The notes below the pieces were generated by a model. That model was not told the origin of the DNA. It did no database searches and was given only the letters and a program-made list of their open reading frames with translations. A stretch of 64,000 nucleotides of DNA from Papio anubis (taxonomy: Eukaryota > Chordata > Mammalia > Primates > Cercopithecidae), in assembly GCF_008728515.1 (NCBI RefSeq), contig NW_022161823.1, forward strand, positions 62,001 to 126,000, written 5' to 3'. A program made the translations under genes and the position numbers. Every line of letters starts with the position of its first letter. Positions within the stretch are counted from its first letter, which is position 1. Shown here piece after piece: positions 34,918-46,349 of this stretch.

Positions 34918-35203
34918 CCTTTCTTTTTAAGGACGTGAGTTTTGCTCTGTTGCCCAGGCTAGAGTGCAGTGGCACGATCCTCAGTTCACTGCAACCTCTG
35001 CCTCCAGGGTTCAAGTGATTCCCCTGCCGCAGGCCTCCTGGTAAGTAGCTGGGATTACAGGCAATCCACCACCATGCCCAGCTAATTTTTGCATTTTATG
35101 AGATGGGTTTCGATCATGTTGTGGCCAGGCTGGTCTCAACCTGACCTCAGGTGATCTCATCTGCCCTGGCTCCTCCCAAAGTAGGTGGACAGCAGGCGTG
35201 AGC
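34918..35203 (-). mobile_element. Alu with abnormal indels
   Basis: Antisense; ccgcaggcctcctggtaagt and aagtaggtggacagcagg are odd. Confidence 0.8.
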
Positions 35204-35360
35204 TTTTCACCCAAGACCGCCTTATCCAGCCGCTTTGTTAATTCTTCCTCCAGAGTTTCCAGGTATTCTGGAACATCTTTCTCTTCTTCAGAACTCCTTG
35301 AACTCCTTGAATCGGTTAGCTTTCATCCAGCCAGAAATAATGGAAAGCAGCATTACCTAT
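35200..35360 (-). other. Exon-like or pseudogene segment, unknown
   Basis: On the minus strand after a possible acceptor CTTAATAG|G, one frame reads NAAFHYFWLDES then a stop, and a shifted frame continues SSEEEKDVPEYLETLEEELT and KRLDKAVLGEK. This looks like a coding sequence with a frameshift, cut by an Alu at 35203. The product is not recognised. It is in a stretch where sequence errors are suspected. Confidence 0.3.
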
Positions 35361-35673
35361 TAAGAATACCCCCATTTCACACAATAAACCTGATATAATT
35401 CAAATAGTGAATTGATCAGAACTCAAAAAGCAAATGTAGGCACTAAAATCTTGTGGAGCAGAGTTTCTGCTGTGAAAGATATAGATGATACAGAATACTG
35501 CTATGTTTTAGATTAGTTTAGAAACAAAATATAAAAAGTTTAAATTTTGTAGTTGTTACTACTGAAGCTATAATCCATGAGGTTCAGTCTGAGATGTTAT
35601 TCTGGAAGTAGAGTTATGTTTCCCTCAAGTATAGTTCAACAGCCAAAATATAATTTAAAAGGAATTTATTTAC

Positions 35674-35764
35674 CTATGATTGTTGAAGGGCATTAAAATG
35701 ATCCAACTTAAATCCACTCAGCAACTTCAGATCTCCTTTTCCCTTTTCTTCAAACTCCAAATAC
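35674..35764 (-). other. Exon-like open segment, unknown
   Basis: A 91-nt segment with acceptor GATGCAG|G and donor ATAG|GTAAAT. The only open frame reads YLEFEEKGKGDLKLLSGFKL then DHFNALQQS, closed by TAG at the last exon bases. It looks like soluble protein but I do not recognise the family. Confidence 0.3.
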
Positions 35765-35849
35765 CTGCATCAAAATAGTTAATACCACCACGCCTGAATA
35801 AGCAACTACAGTTAAATAAAACATCATTGCATTAAGTTGTGTTTAACTA

Positions 35850-36153
35850 CTTTTTTTTTTTGAAATGGAGTCTTGCTCTGTTGCCCAGGCTGGAGTGCAG
35901 TGATGTAATCTTGCCCACTGCAACCTCCGGCCCTGGGTTCACAGTTCCTTCTGCCTCAGCCTCCCAAGTAGTTAGGACTACAGACGCACCATCAATGCCC
36001 CAGTTAATTTTTGTACTTTTTAGTAGAGACGGGTTTCACCATGTTGGCCAGGCTGGTTTTCTCTCAACTCCCGGACTCCTCAGGCAGGATCTGCCTTCTG
36101 CCTGGCTCCCACAAAGTGGCTGTGATTACAGGCATGAGCCACAGAGCCCGGCC
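35850..36153 (-). mobile_element. Alu with abnormal indels
   Basis: Flanked by tttaactac; internal losses and gains. Confidence 0.85.
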
Positions 36154-36210
36154 CTTTAACTACATTTTAATTTAGTTTGTGCTTCATTTGTATAGTGCAT
36201 ACATTTATAT

Positions 36211-36501
36211 TGTTTTTTTTTGGTTTTTTTGTTTTGTTTGAGACAGAGTTCACTCTGTCAGCCCAGGCTGGAGGTGTGTGGCCGACTGCTCACTGCAAGC
36301 TCCGCCTCCCTGGGTTCGCCAGCTCTCCTGCTCTGCCTCTCCAGTGAAGGACCAGGCTCTCGCCACCTCACTGCTAAGTTTTTAGTAGAGACGGGGTTTC
36401 ACCGTGTTAGCCAGGATGGTCTTGATCTCCTGACCTCGTGATCCGCCCGTCTCGGCCTCCCAAAGTGCTGGGATTACAGGCTTGAGCCACCGCGCCCGGC
36501 C
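36211..36501 (-). mobile_element. AluY with abnormal indels
   Basis: The last 120 bases are near consensus but the first half is scrambled (cgccagctctcctgctctgc). Confidence 0.85.
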
Positions 36502-36599
36502 TATATTGCTTTATGACTGAAAGCTGTAACAATATGGAAGTTATATTTTGTTATATAGTAACATTATAATTAAAAGTATCAGCAGACCCTGAAGTGTTC

Positions 36600-37080
36600 A
36601 GGAAAAAGTTTTTGTCTTGTAAGAATGTAGCCTACTCAACTCTAAGGAAGTCTGCTCTACACCACTACCAGAAGGATCTTTCTCAAACACAAATAGAATT
36701 GTGTCTCCATCCTGATTACATTTTTTTAGTGGCTTCCTAAGTCTTTAAGGATAGAATTTAAACTGCTTTGCATGGACTATAAACCTTTCCTTTCCTATTG
36801 GCCTCATCAATTTTTTCTTACTACCCTATTTCCTTCCCGCCCTCTTTTCACTTTATACTCCAAGTAAAGTGAACTGCTTGTTCCCTTGCACCACTTTCTC
36901 TTACCTCTGTGGCTTTGCAAGTATGATTCTCTGTGCTTGGCACACACTCCTCACATGTATCAATCAGACAAACTCAGTCTTCAGTACTATCCTCTTTACT
37001 TCCCTAGGCAGACTTATGGATACAATCTATGTCTGTCCTTCCACTTTATTAATTTATTTATGTAGTTATTAATTCATCTG
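36600..37080 (+). mobile_element. L2 fragment
   Basis: ctacaccactaccagaagg through cttgttcccttgcaccac and ctttacttccctaggcag follow the L2 3' region. Confidence 0.6.
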
Positions 37081-37094
37081 TGGAAGTGAATGTG

Positions 37095-37300
37095 GGAATA
37101 GGTATTGCATAGTGGTTAAAAGTGCTGTCTCTGGCATCAGATTGCCTGGGTTTGCATCTTACCTCTTTCCCCTCCTAAACATGTGACTCTTGATAAGGTA
37201 CTTACCCTTTCTATACCTCAGTTTCCTGTTTTATAAATGGGAATGATAGTAAATACCTACCTCCCAGGGTTGTTATGCAGACTTAATGCAGTCTTATTTT
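37095..37300 (+). mobile_element. MIR
   Basis: gcatagtggttaaaagtgc, cagattgcctgggtttgcat, cctcagtttcctgttttat and cagggttgttatgcagac. Confidence 0.85.
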
Positions 37301-37344
37301 TATGAAACTAAGGATAGTCCCTAGCATATGGAAAGCATGATAAG

Positions 37345-38335
37345 GTGCTCTAATATTTATTGAATACTTATTTTATGCCAGGCACTGTGTTGGCTTGAGA
37401 CCATAGAGATGTCAAGAGAGCCATAGGGCATAATCCTTGCTTTATGGAGCTTGCATTCTGATGAGAGACTGACAAAAACAATCAAACATAAACAGATAAA
37501 TTATTATGTGGTTAACACTAAGAAGGAAATACACTAGGTAAAAAGAGAATACTGGGATGGAGAGAGGACAAACTTCAAAAACAGTGGCCAGGGAATGCAC
37601 TCCTGAGGAGGTATTTTAGCCAATCTGAAGGACGAGAAGAAGACACCTTCTGGAACATGGGGGCCAGGCAGGAGCAGTGACTTGTAGCGGGAGGGGTACC
37701 CCGAGTCAGGAGAGAATTTGGCTTCTCTGAGGATGTGGAAAAGCCAGTGTCACTAGAGAGTAGTAAGCAGGAGAGTAGTAAGCAGGTAGGTACGAAGTAG
37801 AAGAGGAAGGCAAAGCATAGCACGGGATTTGGGAAAACAGCAGAAAGTTTAAACAGGAAAGTAGCATGATCTAGTCTACATTTTAAGATGGTCCCTCTGG
37901 CTGCCAGGTCTAGAATGGATCAGAGGAGGACAAGAGAGAAATGTTGTGATTAGGAGTAATGTGATGGCAGGGACTGATGTGGTGGCAGGGGTGACAAGAA
38001 GAAAGGATGGGCAGATTTGGTATATATTTTAGAGGTGGGATTGATCAGACTTGCTGATGAATTGGATACAGAGAGCGAAGAATTAAGACCATTAATAGGC
38101 TCAGATGGGTCAGAAATGCAAGGTCTGAGGCACCAGAGTGTAGCTGTCAGCAGACAGTTGGATCTGAGTGCAGGATGCAGAGGAGAGGACTAGGGTAATG
38201 TAAATACAAAAGTAATCACTGTGGGAGTAGAGATTAGAGAGAGGGAGTAGAGAGAAAAGAGAAGACGGCCTGGTCTGAACCCTGTGGAGGGAGAGGCTGC
38301 CATGGCTATGAAGTTGGAGCCAGCGTTGTGTTGAT
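37345..38335 (-). mobile_element. L2-like relic (long, diverged)
   Basis: Starts atttattgaatacttatttt and gccaggcactgtgttggc, continues ggagcttgcattctgatgag and gaatgcactcctgaggagg, then fades into purine-rich diverged sequence to about 38335. Confidence 0.5.
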
Positions 38336-39126
38336 GCAGGAGGAGCGTGAGCATGTATTATGCTAGGTATTTTCCATTTGCTTCCATCCATCCATTCTCT
38401 ACCTTCCTTGGCTTTGCTCTGTGCCCCAGGGAACTGATCATTATGGATTGCAATGCCCCAACTCCGTGGCCCTCTGGCTATTGGTTGGATCAGCCAGTGG
38501 GAAGTACCAGCGGGAGATACAAGAGAAGAGACACACTAAAAGTTAGGAAGCCATAATTCCTTATGGCGAGGCAGTGGCTGTATTAGTGGCTGTATTTCTC
38601 TGCCACTGTGGCTCCTACTAGGCAGGCCCTGTTTGCTTGCTTCCAACTCTCACTCCAGTTCTACTGCTTCTCCTCCTTGCTGCTCGGGCCTTAACAGTTC
38701 CCCATGGTCGCTAGTCCCTCAGTGCTGCAGCACTCTTGTTAGTCCTGGAATCTGCCTGCCACTCTGTAACTAAAATTCTCTTCAGAATTCACTTGAGTAT
38801 GCAATCTGTTTCCTGCTTCCCTTGCCACCTCAGAGACACCTCAGAGACACCTATCCATACTCTCTCCTAGCAGGAGGTCACTGTTACTTGTCACTAGCAG
38901 CTTGTTAGCCTGGAGGTGGGAAGTCAGGGGCTTGTGCTGTCTGTTGTTCTGATTAACCCTCAGTCTCAGGCAGGCACTGTGTCTCAGGGTCTTGGGTGCT
39001 GGTGGCATTCTCTGGGTTCATACTCCCATCCCAGCTGTCATTCTGAGCCCAGCATTCATACTGCCCCTTCCCCAGGGGTAGAGAGTCTTGTTCTGTTTCT
39101 TCCCTGAGCTGTAATGTTTCCACAGC
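38336..39126. other. Intergenic, unclassified
   Basis: No gene recognised. 38570-38820 has a repeat-like style (gtatgcaatctgtttcctgc) with a short duplication cagagacacct at 38833. Confidence 0.4.
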
Positions 39127-39490
39127 TTTTTCTTTCTTTTTCCTTTTTTCCCCTTCCCTTCCCTTCCCTTTCCTTCCCTCCCCTCCTCTCCCTCTCTCCC
39201 GTCCCCTCTCCTCCCCTGTCTTCCCCTCCCTCTCTCCCCTTCCCTCCTCTCCCCTCCCTCTCTCCCCTTCCCTCCCCTCCCCTCCCTCTCTCCCCTTCCC
39301 TCCCCTCCCCTCTCTCTCTCCACTCCCCTCCCCTCCCTTCCCCTCCCTCTCTCCCCTCCCCTTGCCTCCCCTTTCTCCTTTCTTTTCCCTCCCTCTCTGC
39401 CACCCTCCCACCTTCCCTTCCCCTCCCTCCCTCCCTCCCTCCCTCCCTCCCTTCCTTCCCTCCTTCCTTCTCTCTTTCTCTCTCTTCCTT
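39127..39490 (+). repeat. Long CT/CCCT-rich polypyrimidine tract
   Basis: About 360 bases almost without purines, made of irregular ccctctctcccctt units, ending in (CCCT)n and (CTTT)n. The large serine/proline/leucine and Glu/Gly/Arg frames here are artefacts of composition. Confidence 0.97.
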
Positions 39491-39496
39491 TTGGGG

Positions 39497-39615
39497 GAGG
39501 GGGGGTTTCACTATGTTGCCCTGGCTGGATTCAAATTCCTGGGCTCAAGGGGTCCTGCCACCTCAGCGTCTGCAGCAGCTGGGACTACAGGCATGCTCCA
39601 CTATGTGTGGCTGCT
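39497..39615 (-). mobile_element. Alu monomer
   Basis: Antisense fragment lying directly after the long CT tract. Confidence 0.7.
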
Positions 39616-39903
39616 TTTCACAATGTCTTGGGCTAATGGTGTTTATTGCCTTCCCACAGCGCCTAAGGCTTCTATTCCTTTGGAGAGATGGGGAAGAAGC
39701 ATCCAGTGAGGCTTCTGCCTTTCCCGCAGTGACTGTGTACTCCTTCCCCAGGCCTACACCACGAGGGACACTTTCTCAGGATTCTTGCTCTTACCTGAGT
39801 CTTTTTTGTAAGGTCCAGTGAGGTCCATGGAGATGAGCTTTTGAGTGATTGCAAATTCCTCTTGTGTCTATGGTCCCCAGGGATTCTATATTCTCTGGGT
39901 AGC

Positions 39904-40686
39904 TGTCTTAGTCAGCTTGAGCCAGAAGGCCATAGACTGGTTGGCTTAAACAACAGAAACGTATTTCTTTCTTTCTTTTTTTGAGACAGAGTCTTGCTTT
40001 GTCACCCAGGCTGGAGTGCAGTGGTGTGATCTCAGCTCACTGTAACTTCCATCTCTTGGGTTCAAGTGGTTCTCCTGCCTCAGCCTCCTGAGTAAGCTGG
40101 GATTACAGGTGTGCACCACCATGCTGGGCTAATTTTTGTGTTTTAGTAGAGATGGGGTTTTACCATGTTGGTCAGGGTGGTCTCGAACTTCTGACCTTGT
40201 GATCTGCCCGCCTTGGACTCCCAAAGTGCTGGGATTACAGGCGTGAGCCACTGCACCTGGCCCAGAAATGTATTTCTTATACTTCTGGAGGCTGGGAAGT
40301 CCAAGATCAAGGGGCTGGCCAATCCAGTTCCTGGTAGGGATCCTCTTCTGGCTTGTAGTTGGTCACTTTCTCTTTGTGTCCTTACAAGGAAAGAGAGAGC
40401 AGGGTTATAGGGGAGAGAAAGAGGCAGAGAGGGAGAGGGAAAGAGAAAGCAGGGAAGGAGAAGGAGAGAGAGGGAAGGAGGGACAGAGGATGGAAGGGAG
40501 ATAGAGAAAATGTGAGCAAGTTCCCCAGTCTTTTCTTATAAGGGTATTAATCCCTGTATGAAGATACCCTCACACCTTCTTCTAAACCTAATTACCTCCC
40601 AAAGGCTCCATCTCCAAACATTATCATATTGGGGATTAGGGCTTCAAAATATGAATTGTGGAGGGACACAATTCATAGTAGCCCAT
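39904..40686 (-). mobile_element. MaLR LTR (MST/MLT1-type), antisense, split by Alu
   Basis: Antisense MaLR LTR: tgtcttagtcagcttgagcc at the left and ttggggattagggcttcaa with ggagggacacaattcatag at the right. The middle holds a purine-rich GGGAGA stretch (about 40390-40505). A minus-strand Alu at 39971-40262 is flanked by cagaaacgtatttctt and cagaaatgtatttctt. Confidence 0.8.
39971..40262 (-). mobile_element. AluS
   Basis: Inserted in a MaLR LTR with a 16-base duplication. Confidence 0.95.
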
Positions 40687-41398
40687 ACTCAGGTTTAAGC
40701 AATTAAAGCATTTGGTTGAATTCTTCTTCTTGCCAGTGTTTGGTGGTGACTGTGCCAGGTGGCAAGAGCTCATGCCCTAGCTCTCTTTGCAGGTGCCCGT
40801 CTTTCCTAAGATTTCTGGTTAGTAGGTTGTTCTGTCTCTTCAGCTCTCTGATGGGTTCAAGAAGAGTTGTGAATTTTCCGATGGTCTGGTTTTGTTGTTG
40901 TTACTGTTGTGATTGTTTTTGTTGCTCTAAGAGTGGGATGCTCTCTCCAGATTTTTAAGCCTAAGCAGAAGCCACAGGCCTCTCATGCAATTCAAGACCT
41001 CTCCTCTCTACTACTCAGGGAGGTGAAGAAAGAGTCTAATTTGTTCATTCACGAGTTTTTTTTGGTTTTTTTTTTTGTTTTTTTTTTGCCTCCTCCTGCC
41101 TCCATAATTCTTATGGCTCTTCCAGGATTGGGACATAGGATAATAGAATAGAGGAAGGTTGAAATAATTCAATTTCTGGAGCCAATGGAATTCTTTGAAC
41201 AACACTGGATGTTTTCCATTTCTGCCATTACTACAGACATCCAAAATCTGGCCATGATATGGCTTATAGGTATGGGTTACATGGTGACCTCTGCTAGGAC
41301 TGCCAAACTACACTGTTTTCCAACGTGGGTGCTCTCTGGGTGATCTTTTGTGACTCTCCCAGCCTCTGCTCCTGGTGGTCTATTGTACAGTTTTGTTC
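40687..41398. other. Intergenic, nothing recognised
   Basis: Contains a T/G-rich run (41058-41090); no coding or repeat assignment. Confidence 0.5.
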
Positions 41399-41689
41399 CT
41401 TTTTTGAGATGAAGTTTTGCTCTTGTTGCCCAGGCTGGAGTGCAGTGGTGCGATCTTGGCTCACTGCAACCTCTGCCTCCTGGGTTCAAGTGTTTCTTCT
41501 GCCTCAGCCTCCCGAGTAGCTGGGACTACAGGAACATGCCACCACGCCTGGCTAATTATTTGTATTTTATTAGAGACGGGGTTTCACCTTGTAGCCCGGG
41601 CTGGTCTTGAACTCCTGAGATCAAGCAATCTGCCTGCCTTGGCCTCTCAAAGTGCTAGGATTACAGGCGTGAGCCACTTCCCCCAGCCA
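41399..41689 (-). mobile_element. AluS
   Basis: Full-length antisense. Confidence 0.95.
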
Positions 41690-42560
41690 GGTGTATTTCT
41701 TTCATAATGAGGCTTCTTAGGGAGAGCAGGACAGGCTTCACAGGCTGGTCTAAAGGTGACTTGAGAGAGTAGGAAAGGGAGATTGGCTTGGAGTTTTTCT
41801 TCTGGTAATTGGGTGGGGTGGCGGGGTGAGGGTCCCTGCGTATGGGGAGGCAGAGGCTTGTGTGGTTAGAATCTCCCACGAGTGCCAAAGGAGGGAGCAC
41901 CTGAGCTTTCTTATCAGCTTGCCCAGATGTGGGCCACAAGAGGAAGAGAAAGTGGTGAGCATTAAAAATGACCAGGAATCAAACATCAAAAAATGGATTT
42001 AAACTATATTAAGACTTAGTCTAACTCTAGGGGACATGTGGCAAGACTTCCTGATAACTCTCTTCCCGGGCCTGGGTTTGGCTTCTAACTCATGATAGCA
42101 CAGGACTATTGTACAGCTTAATAAATGTCTAGTTGGAGAGGGAGATGCCAATCTTTTCCTCATTCTCTACTGTGGTTCTCTTAGGCTTCTATTGCTTAGT
42201 TTGGAGGGGAAGATAGGGAAGAGGGACTCTGTCTTCCTCCACAGAGGGGAGAAAAATGTCACATCATTTCTAACTAGGCTGGCAACTCTCTACCTCAATG
42301 CCTCTCATCAATCCATGTTCCAAATTTCTACTATTCAGCTTTTTGGCTGCAATGAGTGATAGGAGTTGATAATTATGGACTAATTCTGCTATCTTAGATT
42401 TTATAGAGTGTTGGGGGCAATTATTACTCATTGTTTTCAGTTTTACAGCCTTAACTCAAATTCTGAGATGATGGGAAAAGCGCTCATTCAACATCCAGTT
42501 ATACACAGAGAAGGAGGGAAATTTCTTTCATTGGGATATCAGAGAGTGTAAGGCTGAGAA
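41690..42560. other. Intergenic, nothing recognised
   Basis: Frames on both strands below 100 codons without protein character. Confidence 0.5.
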
Positions 42561-42576
42561 CAGATGCAGGTGAATC

Positions 42577-42676
42577 CCTCCCTTCCCTCCCTCCCTCCCT
42601 CCCTCCCTCCCTCCCTCCCTCCCTCCCTCCCTTCCTTCCTTCCTTCCTTCCTTCCTTCCTTCCTTCCTTCCTTCCT
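42577..42676 (+). repeat. (CCCT)n then (CCTT)n microsatellite
   Basis: A compound tract that changes unit about half way; enclosed in the target duplication of an Alu. Confidence 0.97.
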
Positions 42677-42969
42677 TTCTTTTTTTTTGACAGAGTCTCA
42701 TTTTGTTGCCCAGGCTGGAGTGCAGTGGCATGATCTCAGCTCACTGCAACCTCCACCTCCTGGATTCAAGCTAGACTCCTGCCTCAGTCTCCCTACTAGT
42801 TGGGATTACAGGTGTGTGGCACCACACCCAGCTAATTATTTTAATTTTTATTTTTAGTAAAGATGGGGTTTCACCATGTTGGCCAGGGTGTTCTCAAACT
42901 CCTGACCTCAGGTGATCCACCTGCCTCCCAAAGTAGTAGGATTACAGGCATAAGCCACTGTGCCCAGCC
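42577..42969 (-). mobile_element. AluS with a microsatellite tail
   Basis: The target duplication agatgcaggtgaat (42563-42576 and 42970 on) encloses both the (CCCT)n/(CCTT)n tract and the Alu, so the tract is the expanded Alu tail. Confidence 0.9.
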
Positions 42970-43328
42970 AGATGCAGGTGAATTAGAAGATTTGCTTAAG
43001 GGAGGATGGGAAAAATTTATTTGGCTTCAGTCTCTAGTGAATTTTGAGGCAAGGGGAGCAGCTGAGAGTAAATGGGGAAAAGAAGGTATGTGAAGTTAAG
43101 GGAGGAAGTTATTTTGGGAGATGGAAGAGTAAGTTTACTCAAGAAACACAGTGGGATTGCTGGACAGTGGTGCCTTGCTACATGCCCTTTGAAGTTTATG
43201 ATCATGAATTTCAAGAGAAACCAGTCTATTCAGTTGGGTGACTTTTTTTTCTAGCAAATTTGTACCTGTTTGGTGCAGGCATGGAAAAAGCGAATGGTAG
43301 GATTCATCTGGGGTTGGGGTTTTCCAGG

Positions 43329-44034
43329 TGCCATGGACTAATTTTGTCCCTCCATCCTTCAAATTCATATGCTGAAGCTCAGCCAGCACAGTGGCTCATG
43401 CCTGTAATCCCAGCACTTTGGGAGGCTGAAGCGGGAGGATCACTTGAGGCCAGGAGTTTGAGATCAGCCTGGCCAACATGGTGAAACCCTGTCTATACTA
43501 AAAATACAAAACAGTCAGCTGCAGTGGTGTATGCCTGTAATCCCGGCTACTCAGGAGGCTGAGGTACGAGATTCACTTGAACCCAGGAGGTGGAGGTTGC
43601 AGTGAGACAAGATTGGGTGACTGCACTCCAGCCTGAGTGACAGAGCAAGACCTTGTCTCAAAACAAAAAAAAAAAAAGAAAGAAAAGAAAAAGAAAAAAT
43701 TCATATGTTGAAGCTCCAACCCCCAATGTTGCTGCATTTGGAGTAAGGCAGTAATTAAGTTTAATAAAATCCTGAGGGTGGAGCTCTGATGGGATTAGGT
43801 TCCTTATAAGAAGAGACACCAGAGAGCTTTTGGGCTTTCCCTCTCTCCTCATCATGTGAGGACTGTGAAAAGGCAGTCATCTACAAGACAGGAAGAGAGC
43901 CCTTTCCAAGGACAGACTCTACCAGACCTTGATCTGGGACTGCTAGTTTCCAGAACTGTGAGAAAATACATTTCTGTTGTTTAAGTCACCCGGCTTATGG
44001 TATTTTGTTATGGCAGCCCAAGTGTACTAATACA
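43329..44034 (+). mobile_element. MaLR LTR (MST/MLT1-type), split by Alu
   Basis: Contains typical MaLR phrases: aattcatatgctgaagctc before the Alu, then cttataagaagagacaccag, ccatgtgaggac-like and tatggtattttgttatggca at the 3' end. An Alu at 43381-43697 sits inside, with the 20-bp duplication aaattcatatgctgaagctc (one mismatch) around it. Confidence 0.8.
43381..43697 (+). mobile_element. AluS
   Basis: Inserted in a MaLR LTR; AAAG-rich tail. Confidence 0.95.
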
Positions 44035-44223
44035 CTAGGCAAGGATGACTGAGGGAAAGAGGGGCAAAGGAGTTATGGATGTTTGCAGAAGAGTGATTAT
44101 AAGGAGGGGACCGTGAAATCTAGGCTAGACAGGCGCTCTGGACATGAAGCCAAGAGAAAGCTGATGAACAATGAGAAATGGTGGGATCAATGGATCAAAC
44201 GTTGAATTATAGCAATGAGGATA

Positions 44224-44400
44224 AAAGGTGGTGGTTGTTTTCAAGGTTCATTCATGTTGTAGTATATATCACTATATTCTTCCTTTTTGTGGCTGAATGA
44301 TATTTCATTGGATGGATATACCCTGTTTTCTTTATCCATTTATCAGTTGATGGGCATTTGGTTTGTTTGCAGAAATGTGAATTACTGGATTTTCTTTTTT
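44224..44400 (-). mobile_element. L1M fragment (late ORF2/3' UTR), antisense
   Basis: Contains the antisense late-L1 phrases gttcattcatgttgtag and ttatccatttatcagttgat. Short, old and isolated. Confidence 0.7.
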
Positions 44401-44593
44401 TTTCCCAGTTAATTTTTACTGGGCTTCTGACATTTGCAGTTTAAAAAATTTCACATACTGGTGAGTGTGAATGTCATAACAATGTCAATTGCACAGAGTT
44501 TTTATAGGGATTATACATGTAATGGACACTGCTGCACAGTCCAGAATACAGTCTGTGTACTTGGGAAAATCAAGGAAGAGTATGTTCACACAT

Positions 44594-45020
44594 TTAGTTA
44601 TCCAATTGGTCCAGAGCCCCAGAACTGCTCAGTTTGTTTGTCCTTAGGGAAGATACAGAAGATATATCTGCTACTAATAGCAGCGATATCTGCTATTTTC
44701 ACTGTCTGTGAAAAGTAAGCATTTATCTAAAAATTACGCTTTCCTGCTTAATTTTTGTGTTTTACTTTTTAATATTTTTATTTAAGAAACAAACCCACCT
44801 ATTCCTCATTGTCATGGTTCAGTAAGAAAGCTGTGACTAGATAGCACCGCTGGCCCACGGTTTCTGCTCTGAGGAAAGCAATAACAGAGGTTAGAACATT
44901 TCCTTCCTTTGGAATGGTCACCCAGCCCTGCTGGTGCAGGTAGCAGATATCTCTTCTGTATCTTCCCTAAGAATGAACAAACTGCGCAGTTCTGGGGTTC
45001 TGGACCAATTGGATAACTAA
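44594..45020. repeat. Inverted repeat with 80-bp arms
   Basis: 44594-44673 and the reverse complement of 44941-45020 agree at 74 of 80 positions with no gap. The 267-base loop shows no Alu. Arms start ttagttatccaattggtcc and end atatctgcta. The source is not recognised. A 94-residue open frame on the plus strand (44434-44718) covers the left arm but I do not recognise its product. Confidence 0.9.
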
Positions 45021-46349
45021 AAACTCCTACTTTAAGGCAGAGGGTAGCAGCAGGTTAGATATGCCTGGAAGATACTTGTTGCAGTGTTTTTGTTTGTTTG
45101 TTTGTTTTTTTAATTGACAATAAAAACCTCTTTCAGCCTGTTTTTGTCTCTTGGTATACTGAACTTTTCCTTCATTCCAACAGAAGAGAATCAGAAAGGG
45201 TCTGCCTCCAAAAAGGATCACCCCTAATTTTTCCAGATCGTAAAACAGCAAGGTTCAATGTCTAGACCCTCAGTGTCACGAGTGTTACTCTATGTCATGC
45301 CACCGCCAATGACCATTTTGGTTATTTGCTACTTCTACCACCACCCATCATTGTCATTATTCCCAGGGAACAGATTTTTCCTGTGCTGACCACACTTCTG
45401 ATGCTTTCATACATGCAACTGAATCACAAACTGCTACAGAGACAGATTTACTGATTTGTGATAAACAGACTCAATTCACAAGTGATCTTCGGTGTTTACT
45501 TGTGTGTTCATAGGATTTTAACTAAGTGCAGCGCCCCCCCTCCACACCCCATGCCACTGGATTGTTGTCTAACTTTTTACGTTGGTTCATTGTTCTTAGG
45601 ATATTGGGATCATTGTTCCTTCTCACAAAACAAAACAGTTTCTTTAAAATCAGGATGAATGAACAGTAATTGAGCACAAAAGCCTGACCTTGCCAACATT
45701 GCATTGCATGCTTAGTCAAATTAGTTTAGACCATTACAGTTTATATTAATTGTGTTTGTCATTTGTAATTAATGTGATTTAAAATTTGGAGAATTTTGGG
45801 ATTGTTTTGGTCAGTTATGCTAGTGGGAATTTCAGAACATATTAACATTTTCTCTTGCTCCTTAAAATTGTTGTGTGTTTCCGTGTTTTGCTAACAGAAT
45901 AATTATGTCTTTGACCTGATTTTGGAATAGGCTATCTTTAAAGTTAGCTCCGGGATAATGTGGAAACCATCCTTCACCCAATTTTCTCTGGTTTCCTTTG
46001 ACGATCGACATAAGGCTGATGGGGAGAGAAGCAATCCATACATTTGAATTTTGGCTCATTGTGTAAGATGATAACATTGATCCAAATTTAGAACGTCTTA
46101 GAGTAACTTAAGACTTTCTACTAAAAGATACTTACTGTGTCTTGGATATGAAACAGGTGGCTCAGCAGACAAGCATGAGCTGTTGTAATAAATGAACTAT
46201 TATATGCAAAAAAGCTTTAGGTTATCATCGTTAACCCTCATTAAAATCACAAGCTTTTAGCTTCTCACAGCTTGTTTTCTTTTAAAGAGATGATGTTCAA
46301 GGTCATGCTGTAGTCTTTGAAATGTTTACATTTAAAATAAAACCTCGTG
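45021..46349. other. Intergenic, nothing recognised
   Basis: Alu-free, A/T-rich. A C-run (45533-45540) and short frames only. Confidence 0.5.

Noticed and set aside
39056..39821. Long frames of 150-235 residues (Ser/Pro/Leu on plus, Gly/Glu/Arg on minus)
   Set aside because: Products of a CT-rich low-complexity tract read in several frames.
44434..44718. 94-residue frame, first considered as a small secreted or membrane protein
   Set aside because: No splice context, no recognised family, and it is covered in part by the inverted repeat; kept only as a repeat observation.
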